A DNA stretch of 64,000 nucleotides from Entomortierella parvispora (Eukaryota > Mortierellomycota > Mortierellomycetes > Mortierellales > Mortierellaceae). Shown here piece by piece: positions 1-10,205 of this stretch. Where the stretch lies: contig OY752150.1 of the NCBI GenBank assembly GCA_963573315.1, positions 1,860,001 to 1,924,000 of the forward strand, read 5' to 3'. Position 1 is the stretch's first letter. Each line of letters starts with the position of its first letter. Position numbers and translations under genes: made by a program. The notes beneath the pieces are model-generated. The model saw only the letters and a program-made list of their open reading frames with translations. It did not search any database and was not told the DNA's origin.

Positions 1-765
1 CAGATGGAAGATCAGAGCAAAAGGACTCTGCTTGTCGATCATATCAGGATACAGCTGATAGAGATTGTAGACGGGTAATCAGGGGGCCCTACTAGAACTT
101 TGTGTACTCGTAAACTGGTTTTGTGTACTCGTAAACTGGTTTTGGGCCCATAGAGCTTTAGAGTCGAACTGTCATTAATGAAGAGACCTTAGGTAGCTCA
201 TCTTGCTCGTGAAAGCGTTCTTCATCGGCTCCACGTCTGCGTATAGCCTACAGATATATTATTTTTCAGCCGCTGCATCTGCAAGCGAGTATTTTTCAAC
301 ATGGCAGTATCGGTCGTCCCTGGAGCAATGGCGTTCACACACACACCTTTGTACTTCCCCTCATACAGCAATCCCTGTTCCAAGCCCTGGAAATTGCGAG
401 TGAAAGCGACGACACCAAACTTGGGCAGCAACATAGGCAGGGGTCACGACCATGGGATCGGCATTGACACACTGCAAAGAAGCAGTATTTACGATCAAAC
501 CTCCACGGCCTTGTTGCTGGGAGATATCGTGCTTCTGGAAGACGTCGTGAGCGATACGGGTGCCTCTGAAAACGGTAAGGAAGTCAACTTCAGTCAGCTT
601 CTTCTTAGGGAACACGTGAAGATTGTTGTCCTCATAAGCGGACACAATGGCATCGGCATCAACGATAGAGTGGCCATACCAAAGAAGGGTCCGGAAACTT
701 TCCAGGAGGACAGCGTTGTTAACGAGAATGTCCAAGCCACCAAAATGTTCTTTGGCGAGCTTCAC
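1..765 (-). pseudogene. Short-chain dehydrogenase/reductase (SDR) remnant
   Basis: Reading on the minus strand gives SDR landmarks in order: GGLDILVNNA (the NNAG-type motif), GLIVNTAS, then VAFTRN and VNAIAPGTTDT (the PG-loop region after the active site). The pieces sit in two frames that change near 390-430, and the expected YxxxK catalytic element is damaged (VTPAYVAAQV). There is no N-terminal TGxxxGxG cofactor motif and no intact start. Downstream toward the left edge the similarity continues out of the window. I read it as a dead, truncated SDR. A second copy of the same segment lies in the opposite orientation at 33.69-34.54 kb, also broken, so the two descend from one duplicated block. 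Confidence 0.75.
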
Positions 766-937
766 CTCCCATACTCTTTATATAAACACACTGTTTCTCA
801 TTCCCCTAGCACTAATTCTTCTCAGATGTTAAAGGCAGGGAATCTTATAGAGAAAGAAAGGGAAAAGAAGGAACTCGCCATCCCGTAAGGGAGTGAAAAT
901 TCCTATGCTATCTTTTTATTCAGTTTTTTAGAGGTTT

Positions 938-2723
938 TCACTCGAACTGGCGAGTCGCAGTCCTACTACGACGTTTAATCCAGGGCATAATGCCTTTGTG
1001 GGCATTCTTGTAGGGACCCCAGATCGTCTTATGGAAATTAGTGATGTCCCAATTGAGATCCACTCCCGGCAGCCTTGAGCGGTCAACTGAATAATCCCAG
1101 GCAACTTCCTGTTCCATCTGTGTCTCATAAGTATGGATGCGCTGTTCTAGCGCCGCGTGGTTGAAGATGTCATGGGTAATGGTGAGCAGGATGGTCTCAA
1201 ACTTCTTGTTTATATCCTTATTCTTGCAGATGAGCTTGGTCACCAAGGGGCTACTTTTAGTATCGGGACCCTCGCAGATCTGCCCAAATTCCTTGTATGT
1301 CTCATCCACATCTAGGCGGTTGCCAGCACTGAAAGAGTGGTCAAAATCCATGGGGATATACTGCCAGAGCTTGCGCTGCGGGTTATAGTACATGCAATAG
1401 TTATGTGCATTCCACCAGAAGTTGTCGTAGGCACCGGTCAGGTATTCGAGAGCCATCGAACGTAGGAAGCCATCGAGATCCAGCCGTTCATTCCAGTAGG
1501 CGATTGCTTTAGCGTCAGAGGGGTCCCAGTCCTGAAGGTCCTTCATGAATGCAATAAACTGTTGCATGGGGTCGTTTTTGGGGTTCTCGCCGCGGATAAG
1601 GTTTCTGTACATGTTTGTCTGATAATCAGCAGCCCGCGGCCCTTTATATTCCACAGTGGTGCCCATCTGGTATAGCGAGCCTAGGGCTTTCTTATCTTTG
1701 ATGGCGCCATGGTGGATTGTATGCATAACCATGGACTCCCCAATGTCTTCGACCATCAGAAATAAGCCATGGGGTTTTCCATTGACGTATACGCGTGAAT
1801 AGCTCCCTTGACTGGAACCCACGCCGACCGAGTTGAGAAGATCTAGGTACAGCTTCTCGCGGATCATGGAAGGGTCATTGTATTCTGCGCGCAGCTTGAT
1901 GGCCGACCGGTTAAAGAACAACCCTGTCTTATTCTTGTTAAACTTGAGATGTAGCGACACTTTCCTGAACTTGCGCGAACCGTGGCCAGAGATCTTGATC
2001 TTGATCTTGTCCGCCGAGTAGACCTTGTTGGCATTGATAAACTTAAAGTCGGCCATCACTGTATGCTGCCCATCCCTTGGGTGGTTCATCATATTGTCAA
2101 ACTTGGCGGGGTCGACTGTAAGGTGGATAGTGGCGACCTGAGAGTCGTCAAACACTCCAATGTCCTTGGGGCGGACATCCTTATAAACCTGCTTGATCTC
2201 GGGCAAGGTGGTGAAGGTGTTCTCGCGGTTGAAAAATTCATTCGGGGTGGTGTCACTATCAATCAGGTTCCGTAGGAATTCCTCGCGCGCGACGACCTTG
2301 TTCTTGTGATTGAGCTGCACATACCGGTAGTTTGATGGGGCGGAAACGCCGTCAATCTTAGTAGACCACAATGGGAACGTATCTTCGGACGTTTGTAGAG
2401 GGTGTAACTCCCCATTGATTTCAACGGCATACGTGATGGTTTTAGCCTCAGGAAAGCCGATAACACTGAAGGTGACTGGAATTATAGGAGATCGTGTGAG
2501 TTCGATATATAGCTTAAAGACGATCTGTGTATGAATGTGCACTCAACAGCTGAGCACAGCTGTGGGGCGAGAGGCAATTGTCAATTGCGTCATGTTATTA
2601 TTGGTCCTGTTGTTGCGTCGGCTGTTACAGAGCAGAGAGGCGGATTATGGCTGTAGAGTCCTTACCATCCGCCAAAGCGCTGGATACCAGGATCAAGAGA
2701 CTCGAGAAAAAGAATATTTGCAT
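938..2723 (-). CDS. CotH kinase-family secreted protein (2 exons)
   Basis: Two exons: 2666-2723 encodes a signal peptide (MQIFFFSSLLILVSSALAD) ending at a GTAAGG donor, and 938-2475 encodes the rest after a TTCCAG acceptor. The intron is 190 bp and the join keeps frame, giving 531 residues. The body matches the CotH fold family (spore-coat kinase-like; in Mucoromycota cell-surface proteins): a beta-rich N-terminus starting VTFSVIGFPEAK, KIKISGHGSR, KLRAEYNDPSMIREKL, YVNGKPHGLFLMVEDIGE, and YIPMDFDHSF, which fits the family's metal/nucleotide-binding aspartates. It ends soon after the kinase-like domain and lacks the Ser-rich GPI tail of cell-surface CotH proteins, so it is probably secreted freely. 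Its substrate is unknown. The family assignment is strong; the role is inferred. Confidence 0.88.
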
Positions 2724-3337
2724 CGTGTGTGAGGATTGAGGAAAGTGAAGAAGCGAGGAAAATCAAAAATTTAGAGGTTTGACGACAGCAACGCAAAAAT
2801 AAAGGGGTTAGGTGGAATCCAGATCACTCGTGCGATTTTATAATGTTCTCATTTGCACTCAAGTTGTTCACACATCTAGGTACTATGTCTCGTGCCCTAT
2901 TTATTTAGTCCGTCTAAGGTAACACCATGAGATGCAGAAAAAGAGAAGGATTTCGGAAAAGAAAGGGATGCAGAAAAAGAAAGGGATGTCAAGATAGAGT
3001 AGAGGCAGAAATAAGAAGAGGGTAATAGAGGCCTTGGATTACATGGCTCTGACACTGACAAAGACTCAAAAGCACCATTCTTATCCTTATCTCTCCTCCC
3101 ATGTCTCCTCAAACTTGGTCTATTACATGTCCCTGTCTACTCCTGCTCGGAAGAGGTAGCCAGCGCTTTACTGTGACAGTAATAGCCAAGTACCTGTCTC
3201 ATTATCAAGAGATACTCGAGAGCGAGCCTGCGTGTATACCGGAGACGTGTCCTGTCGCACAACACCTTTTATGTTCAGCGAGTAGATAGGTCGGAGCAGC
3301 ACTCACAGAGATAAGCCGGAATTCAACTGTTCAACGT

Positions 3338-3640
3338 ACGTGTTTTTTTAGGATTATGCGCTGAAATTTGGAGGTTGAGGGAATGACACGTTCTCTCTTT
3401 CACTTATACGCTTCAGTTCCAAGATGGCGCGCTCATCGCGAATGCGTTTTTCTAGAATTATGCGCTTGTGTTCTAGTGGCGCGTTCATATCGCGAACGCG
3501 TTTTTTTGGGATTATGCGCTTGAGATTTGAAGGTTATGGGTATGACGCCCTCTCTCTTTCACTTATGCGCTTCTGTTCCAACAGCACGCTCCTTCGCGAA
3601 CGGAGGTTAAGGGTACGGCGAGCTCTCTCTTTCAGTTATG
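3338..3640. repeat. Degenerate tandem repeat
   Basis: At least three diverged units begin with a T-rich block followed by GATTATGCGCTT near 3338, 3446 and 3499. Several units also carry TCTCTCTTTCACTTATGCGCTTC and a GCGCG/CGCGAACG box. Unit length varies between about 50 and 105 bp. No gene is supported between the CotH start (2723) and the end of the peptidase gene (3872), so this repeat is the only structure I can name in that interval. Confidence 0.55.
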
Positions 3641-3871
3641 GCTGTTGTTTTAAAGGCCTGTTTTAAAGTTATGCGAAAGACGCGTTCCCCGCGAGTGTTT
3701 TATTAGAGTTTTAGTCGCACTTTATTGCGCTAACAGGAGGAACAATCCACGCTTTTGTGGAATCGTTCTTGCATTATAATTTTAGTACAGCTCAAGCCAA
3801 TGTCTACACCCGTTACGCGTGATCTGCCTTCCTTTATTTCTCGACTCATGGTGAACGAGTTGCCGCCGTCA

Positions 3872-6673
3872 TTAAAGCAATATACACTTCTTAATAGGAT
3901 TCATTCGCGTGCCTGCCTTGCACTTGAAGGCCTTGGCAAAGTGATCAGAGTTCTGAACCACTCCGTTGATGCGCCACCTTTTAGGTGAGTGATTATCGTC
4001 GTTGAGCATCTTGACAGACTCCTCAGGGGTCATATTACCGCAATGAGGTCTAGCGTACTGAATAAAGAATAGCTGCTCCGCAGTGTAATTCTCAAGACCT
4101 GGCAACCCATCGTTGTTATATCTTGATAGAAGGGAAGAGAATCCAGGAGGTGACCACATTGTTAGAGACTAAGAAGCAATGAGATCATTGCCAAATGTTT
4201 AGAGCTCGGTGCAAGGTGCGAACTACGTTACCTGTTTGCACGTTGGCGCTGCTTCCAGGCATCAAAGGCAATCTTGAGTCCGCCGTTGTCGGCAATGTTT
4301 TCTCCTAGAGTGCTCCAGCCATTGACGTTGTGCTTTTCGCCATCGGGTCCGTCGATCGTGAACTCGTTGTACTGCTCGATGAAGCATTTGGACTTCTCGT
4401 CAAACTTCTCGAGTGAAGAAGGCTCCCACCACTAGTAAAGACATGAGATGTTGAGAATATTGCGCGGCGTAAGATATTAGCACGGTTATGCTATCATACA
4501 AAAACATTTTAAAACTCACCTCGCGGATAGCACCGTTTTCGTCATAGCGCTGACCTCTATTGTCAAAGCCATGTGCTAACTCATGGGCAGCAACGACACC
4601 AATACCAGCGTAGTTCAAATATTCTGGTACGTTGGCATTAAAGAAAGGTGCATGCAAGATACCTGCCAAAATCTCTATACTGTTCATGTTGGGGTTATAG
4701 AACGCGTTAACAGTTTGAGGGGTGGCAGCTAGCTTAATGCGATCTGATGGCCCGTGAATACTGCGGAACATGAACTCCGTCTTCCAAGAGCTAATTCTGA
4801 TCTGGTTGCCGAAATAGTCGTCATCTCTTATAACCAATGTGCGGTAGTATTTATCCACGGAAGCGGACGAGTCAACTTTGGGGTTGCTGTGCGAGAATCC
4901 GATCTTGGGAACAACTGCCTTGAGCTTTTGGAGTGCGGCTTGACGAGTGCGAGGATCAAGCCAGTTGTACTCCCAGAAAGACTTTTCAAAGCTCCAACGG
5001 AGGGATCCAATCAAGCTGTTCATGATTTCTTGGGATTCTTTAGGGAATGTGGCCTTGACGAAAAAGTGACCAGCCAAATCGCCAAGGTTGTCATTTATCA
5101 TCTGAACACAGTTTTCCCAGCGGTTAGAAGAGGCACTTTCTCCATGGATGGCCTTCTTGAGCTCGAAAAGAGGCTTTTGGTAAGGTTCAGCAAGATTAAC
5201 CCCGAGGCTGCGCATCAGTGTCCAGGCAAGGTAGTTTTGGGTGGTCTCGAGGGACAAACTCTCAAGAGCGGTTTCAAGGCGGCGGAAATAGAACTTCCAC
5301 AGCATGTTGAAGTTCTCAGGGAGGGGTACATTGGCGGGAAATGCATGCTTGAAGATTGTTGTCCAGTCCAGCGAAGGGGTAATCTCATCCAGATCAGATA
5401 TCTTATCCCAAACAATACCCTCTTCTTCTTCTTCTTCCTCCTCCTCCTGCTCCTCCTCGATAGAGTCTTCCGTATCATCGAGACCAGTTTCAGTGCCTGC
5501 CTCTTGTCTCTTGTTTATATTATAGAAACTTGCATCAGCAGCGTTGGGTGACTGCACAGAGATACCAGCAAGAATTTTCTCGAACGCGACGACTCCCTTT
5601 GCAACCTTCTGCCAGACTCTTGGGACAACAGTAAGCTCCTCAGGGTTGCCTTTTCCTTGAATGATGTAAAACATCTCTGCTACGACCCTTTCGTACAGCT
5701 TGATAAGCTTCTCATCCCTGTAAAATTCCTCGTTCTCCAAACCGAGTCCAGCTTGGGTGGCGGTAAGCATCTTGGCCCCAGGATTTGTCTCATCATCCCA
5801 AAGCTCCCAGGCAACAGGAAGTTCGAATCCGTATTTCATACTATATCCCCAGAACTTTGACAGGGCTAGGCGGTTAGCTGGCGATAGAATAGTGCGGGTA
5901 CTGTTCGAGGAGACTGAAGGAGTGCCGGAGACAGGGAAGAGATCAGTCAGCTTTTTGATCTCGTCCTGGAGAGGCTTGCTGCCGATCTTGAGGAGCTGGG
6001 AATTGTCCATGCATGCACCGTAGTAGGACTGCAGCTTATTGAGGTTCCTCTGGCTAGTTTTATCGTCTTTTGCAATGACAGGACCTTTAGGGTCATTACG
6101 AGTAACGATCGAGCGAATCACTTCCTACCAAGTCAAAAGAAAGCAAATAAAGCTCAAATAAGGTTTGACGTTTCAGAGAGCAAGGTGTAAACACATATCA
6201 ACTAGACCATGACTTTGTGGGACGTACGACGTTCTGCCGGTCGATAGAAACTAGGTATCCGTTCTTCTTTTCCCCTGGATGAAGTTTCTCGCGTTCGTTG
6301 TATCCGCCGCCTAAATAAAAAAAATGTTATTACAGCACAAAAGTCATTAGTTATTGACTAGAGGGGATCGACACCGCCAACAAGATCATTCTTGCTTGTA
6401 TTACATGTAAATTGACTAAAGTCAACACATGGATCGACTGATATCTGCATATCCGACAAGATGTTGGAGGCAGTTTGGTGACAATGGGCTGTGTTGCAAA
6501 TACCCTAGAATGAGAATGGAGCAAAATGGCAACATCAGACAAAATCCCAAGTACTTCAATTGGCTGATAGTTCCCTCAAAGATAAATTTCAATACCGAGA
6601 CAGAGGCGATGGGTGCCGCCGTGGTCAACCCCAAGACGGCGCTGACAGACACCACTATGAAAATATTCTTCAT
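3872..6673 (-). CDS. Secreted M13 (neprilysin/ECE-type) zinc metallopeptidase, 6 exons
   Basis: Exons on the minus strand: 6596-6673, 6405-6504, 6228-6310, 4520-6124, 4232-4431, 3872-4121, all with GT-AG introns of 88-110 bp and consistent phases, giving 771 residues. Residues 1-20 form a signal peptide (MKNIFIVVSVSAVLGLTTAA). The M13 N-terminal signature follows as SVDPCVDFSQFTCGG. The zinc site HELAH is near residue 601 and its third ligand is in ENIAD near 666. The NAFYNP substrate-binding motif and a C-terminal NPxKKCxL end are present. M13 enzymes cleave peptides outside the cell. Most relatives are type II membrane proteins, but a cleavable signal suggests this one is secreted. A Glu-rich run of about 25 residues near 305-330 is an insertion not expected in the fold. 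All catalytic residues I can check are intact. Confidence 0.93.
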
Positions 6674-7761
6674 ATCTTCTTGTAGCTGATCCGAGTGGAA
6701 TGAAACAAAAATATCTGCAAGTGAAGGGATGGATGAAAAGTCGGAAAAAGGTGACAGGGGAAGAGTTTGTGGGCTTATTTATGCACCAAGGAAATTTAGT
6801 CTCGCTGACTCCTTCTCTCAAGCGTACCGGGTAATATAAATCGCTCTCACGCAGTCCAAACTCCACCAGCTGAGAGTAAATACTGTACGCCAAAGAGCCA
6901 GAGGGCCCCACTTTTTTCTTATCAGATCTTGGAGTTCAGAAACAGCCAAGAGAAAATAAATAGTATATTTGTAATGGTCCAGTTTGAGAGAAGCCCGCGC
7001 TCACAGTGTCGGCCTTCGACAAGACTGTAGTCTACCGCAGTCTACCGTGCAGTACTTAAAGAACCTTCAGAAATTTCTCGGTTTCTGAGCCATTATTTTT
7101 ATAGTGTATCGGTACTCGCTGGTTCCGTAGCGACTACTGCCAGCTTCAGTTTGTCCTCCTGCAGTCTGCATTGAGCTGCGTCAGTGCTGGCCAGATCGAT
7201 GGCTGTGGTATTAGATGGGTCCCGTTTTTCCGTTTCTTCTGTGCTTCAGGGGAATCAAAAAAAAAGTGACGAAACCCCTGAGTCCGCACTCGCGGCTAGC
7301 GCTTGCTGCAGTCTATACTCCACGCTGTTAAAGCCCACATGGGGTGGTTCCTGTCCAGTACGTGCTGGTCGCTGAGGCGGGAAAACCTTGTATCTTGATG
7401 AGATCACTCTCATGCTTCTTGGATGAATCAAGGAGTTTGAGTTCTGCATGTTGGAGAACTGGGGGAGGGTATCGGTGAGGTCGAAGTCAGTCTACTGAAT
7501 GAATCGGTCATCATGCTTCAAGAATCGAGTCGTAAAGCTTGAGTTGCGCCATGGCTGGGTGCTCGATCACCGGTTCAGGCCTGGTGGCTGAGTCTGTGAT
7601 TGCCACTTCCGCCATCTACTGCATGGTAGGGTTCGGGATGGTTGGAGGTGTTGGGCATTGATAGTCGTCGTTGGAGAAATGTCGACCCGCGTGTGGAAAA
7701 GAAAGATGAGGACACATCATCGTGGGAATAAAAGATCAGTATAAAAATTGTTATATTATTA
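6674..7761. other. Intergenic, promoter side of the M13 peptidase
   Basis: No coding region is supported. The sequence is the upstream region of the peptidase gene followed by unremarkable mixed DNA up to the left terminus of the Tc1/mariner element. Short direct echoes (CAGTCTACCG-type words near 7030) are present but do not form a clear repeat. Confidence 0.5.
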
Positions 7762-9657
7762 ATTAGACTAATTAATAATAGAGATATCGCAAAAAAGATT
7801 CTGTCCGGATAAAATCGGTCTATTCATGATCAAATAATTTTACCTCATCCTCTATTTTGGGTGAACTGAAAGGCCCAGAACTCGGATTCAATTTATTTCA
7901 GAAATCAAACGAATTGGATGGTTTTTGAATGAACTGCAACGGAATGAAAAAAAGGGTGGAAAATGGGTATAATCGTCACTAAAATTAAATATTATTCGTG
8001 ATAAATTAAAAATTAATCTAATCATCGTCATCGGAGTAAAAAATTCCTTCCTCATCGTCGTCGTCGCTGCCATCGTCGTCCGTTCCTTGGCTCCTTTCAA
8101 GATCTTTTTGATGGAGTTCCCAGTAGTCCTTGCAAATCTTGACAGTCTTCTCCCAGATCGAGACCAACTGATCACTGCTGGTCTTCGCGAACCCCTCGAG
8201 CAATCGATTTCTGAGTGAAAGACACGTCTCGTTCAGGTTTGGATTGAAGGCAATTGGATTCTTGACCATGCCCCAGAGCATCTCGATGGGTTGTAGTTCG
8301 CAATGGTAAGGGGGTGTCTTCATGATAGTGTGGCCCTGCTCATTCGCAATCTCATAGGAGGCATACACGGGAGGAATGTTCATATTGTCAATTTCTTCCA
8401 AAAGCCCCAAGCGCGTCATAGCTCTACCGTTAGGACGCGTTGGCAGTTGAAGCTCATTGTCCGCAAACCATTGAACAATCTCAGCAAGAGGCGAACTCTT
8501 CTTCGGCGGTGGGTTTTTCTGACGTACGTGGTACTTGGCGCCATCCATATGGATATTACAGGGACCGTATTCATCCGAGAGCGTCTTGCAGATTTCGTTG
8601 AAGAGGCGTTCGAACAGGTCCGCATTGAAGTTGCCATGGTAATCATGTAAATCCGGGGCAATGCCGCTTCCCCGTACGAATTCAGGTACCGTGCTCCAAT
8701 CCTCATTATCTCGAGCCTTTCGACCCCTTCCACCTTGATGTTGCTGTCCACGTGCCTTTCCAACTACCGGCCAGATCAAGATACTTTTTTTCACAATCTC
8801 TCCTTTCATCTTGTGTCCATTGTGGTATACGACAAACGCGCCAAATATTACGACCATAGGCTTACGGCCAGACTCATTGACAGTTCCTCCAATCGGCTTC
8901 CAGGTGTACTTTGTGTGGTGATCCAGGTGACAATAACTTTCGTCCAAAAAAACTTCGGGGATGATTGGGTTCCCTTTAGCATTGAGATTTTCTAGTCGTC
9001 GCTCAAGGTAGATATGGCGGTAGTTGATGATGGCTGGTTTGTCGTGATAGACATTGCGTCGATTGCCTTTCCCATAGGTAAGTCCAAGATGGAGGAGGTA
9101 GTGTGTGAGGGTGCGTTTCTTGAGGGAGAGACCATGGTTATCTTCCAACTCCTTGAGGATGAGAGACGATGTGACAGGAATCCCGGCTATATTATTCTCG
9201 AGAATAAAAGTCCGAATAGCTGCGCCCAAACTCTCGTCAATGGTGAGCTTTGGGCGTCCAATGGTCATTTGGACTGGCTCCTCCTTGTGAATGGCAAGTC
9301 GAATAGCGTTTTGTGCCACTTGCGTTCCAACGCCAGTTACCAGAGCTAGCTGCTGGCGCGGAGTCAGCTTTTTACGGCAGTGGTGGAGTGGCCCAGAGCC
9401 TGAAAGGTGATGATAGACGTTGATCAGAATGGAGTACTCATTGCGAGTGACTGGTGCTCCATTCCGCTTAATGTGCGAGATTGACATGGGATGTTGGTCT
9501 GATTGTCACAGGAGGGATTTTGAGTGCCTTTTGGACGCCGCTTGAGCAGCCAGAGCCGCGGACAAATTTATTAAGGGTCCAAAACTACTCCTAAAAAAAC
9601 AATACGAGAAATGGGATTGGATCTTTTTTGCCAGGTCTCTAATAAATAAATAGTCTA
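7762..9657 (-). mobile_element. Tc1/mariner-IS630-type DNA transposon
   Basis: A complete DDE transposase gene lies between imperfect terminal inverted repeats. The left end (7762-7800) read inverted matches the right end (9619-9655): both have GATCTTTTTTGC or AATCTTTTTTGC, then TCTCTA, an AT-rich stretch and TAGTCTA. The element is about 1.9 kb, normal for the superfamily. The exact TA target duplication could not be fixed because both flanks are AT-rich. Its right end stops about 12 bp before the hAT element. Confidence 0.7.
8018..9487 (-). CDS. Tc1/mariner-IS630 transposase (DDE_3 type)
   Basis: A single uninterrupted 489-residue reading starting at an ATG at 9487. The N-terminal half carries a helix-turn-helix region (ALVTGVGTQVAQNAI, then GRPKLTIDESLG). 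The catalytic domain shows the three acidic positions in context: FLDES, HMDGAKYH and QPIEMLWG, a D-D-E triad with typical IS630/mariner surroundings. The C-terminus is an acidic tail rich in Asp. It cuts and pastes its own element at TA sites. With no stop, frameshift or missing triad residue, the protein could still be active. Confidence 0.9.
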   Translation of the reverse strand: MSISHIKRNGAPVTRNEYSILINVYHHLSGSGPLHHCRKKLTPRQQLALVTGVGTQVAQNAIRLAIHKEEPVQMTIGRPKLTIDESLGAAIRTFILENNIAGIPVTSSLILKELEDNHGLSLKKRTLTHYLLHLGLTYGKGNRRNVYHDKPAIINYRHIYLERRLENLNAKGNPIIPEVFLDESYCHLDHHTKYTWKPIGGTVNESGRKPMVVIFGAFVVYHNGHKMKGEIVKKSILIWPVVGKARGQQHQGGRGRKARDNEDWSTVPEFVRGSGIAPDLHDYHGNFNADLFERLFNEICKTLSDEYGPCNIHMDGAKYHVRQKNPPPKKSSPLAEIVQWFADNELQLPTRPNGRAMTRLGLLEEIDNMNIPPVYASYEIANEQGHTIMKTPPYHCELQPIEMLWGMVKNPIAFNPNLNETCLSLRNRLLEGFAKTSSDQLVSIWEKTVKICKDYWELHQKDLERSQGTDDDGSDDDDEEGIFYSDDDD

Positions 9658-9764
9658 TAATGGACTACGCACTGGCAACTAGTTTGGAATAAAAAACTAG
9701 TTTCCGTTACACAATCACTGGTTTTTATTCCATCAAAACCAGTTCATACCCGTAAGCAAACAAT

Positions 9765-10092
9765 CAGCGGGAAACCAGTGGAAAACCAGTGTAAACGAGT
9801 GCAAACCAGTGCAAAACCAGTGTAAACCAGTGCAAACCAGTGCCAACCAGTGCCAACCAGTGCCTAGCAGTGCAAAACCAGTGCAAACCAGTGCAAAACC
9901 AGTGCAAAACCAGTGCCAACCAGTGCCTAGCAGTGCAAAACCAGTGCAAACCAGTGCAAAACCAGTGCAAAACCAGTGCAAAACCAGTGCAAACCAGTGC
10001 AAACCAGTGCAAAACCAGTGCAAAACCAGTGCAAAACCAGTGCAAACCAGTGCAAACCAGTGCAAAGCCAGTGCAAAGCGGTTGACAAACCA
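9765..10092. repeat. Left subterminal array of CCAGTG words
   Basis: About 30 copies of an 8-11 bp unit, AAACCAGTGC with variants (AAAACCAGTGC, CAACCAGTGCC), sit head to tail inside the left end of the hAT element. A shorter, diverged counterpart in the opposite orientation (CACTGGTTTA) fills 14040-14215. Arrays of short motifs near hAT ends are known transposase-binding sites. The long open readings through this array on both strands are repeat artefacts, not genes. Confidence 0.85.
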
Positions 10093-10205
10093 GTGTGACC
10101 TTCACAGGGTTCAATAAGGAAGGGGCTCGGGTGCGGCAAGAACAGCAAGAATCGTTTGCCCGTTACTAGTGCTTGAAACTAATGCAAACCGTGTTTTTAT
10201 TGTCT

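Noticed and set aside
9765-10092. CRISPR array
   Set aside because: Units are about 10 bp with no unique spacers, inside a eukaryotic transposon end.
9809-10117. Open reading of repeated CKPVQTSANQ and, on the other strand, ALVCTGF repeats
   Set aside because: These are translations of the CCAGTG subterminal array of the hAT element; all frames are open because the repeat lacks stops.
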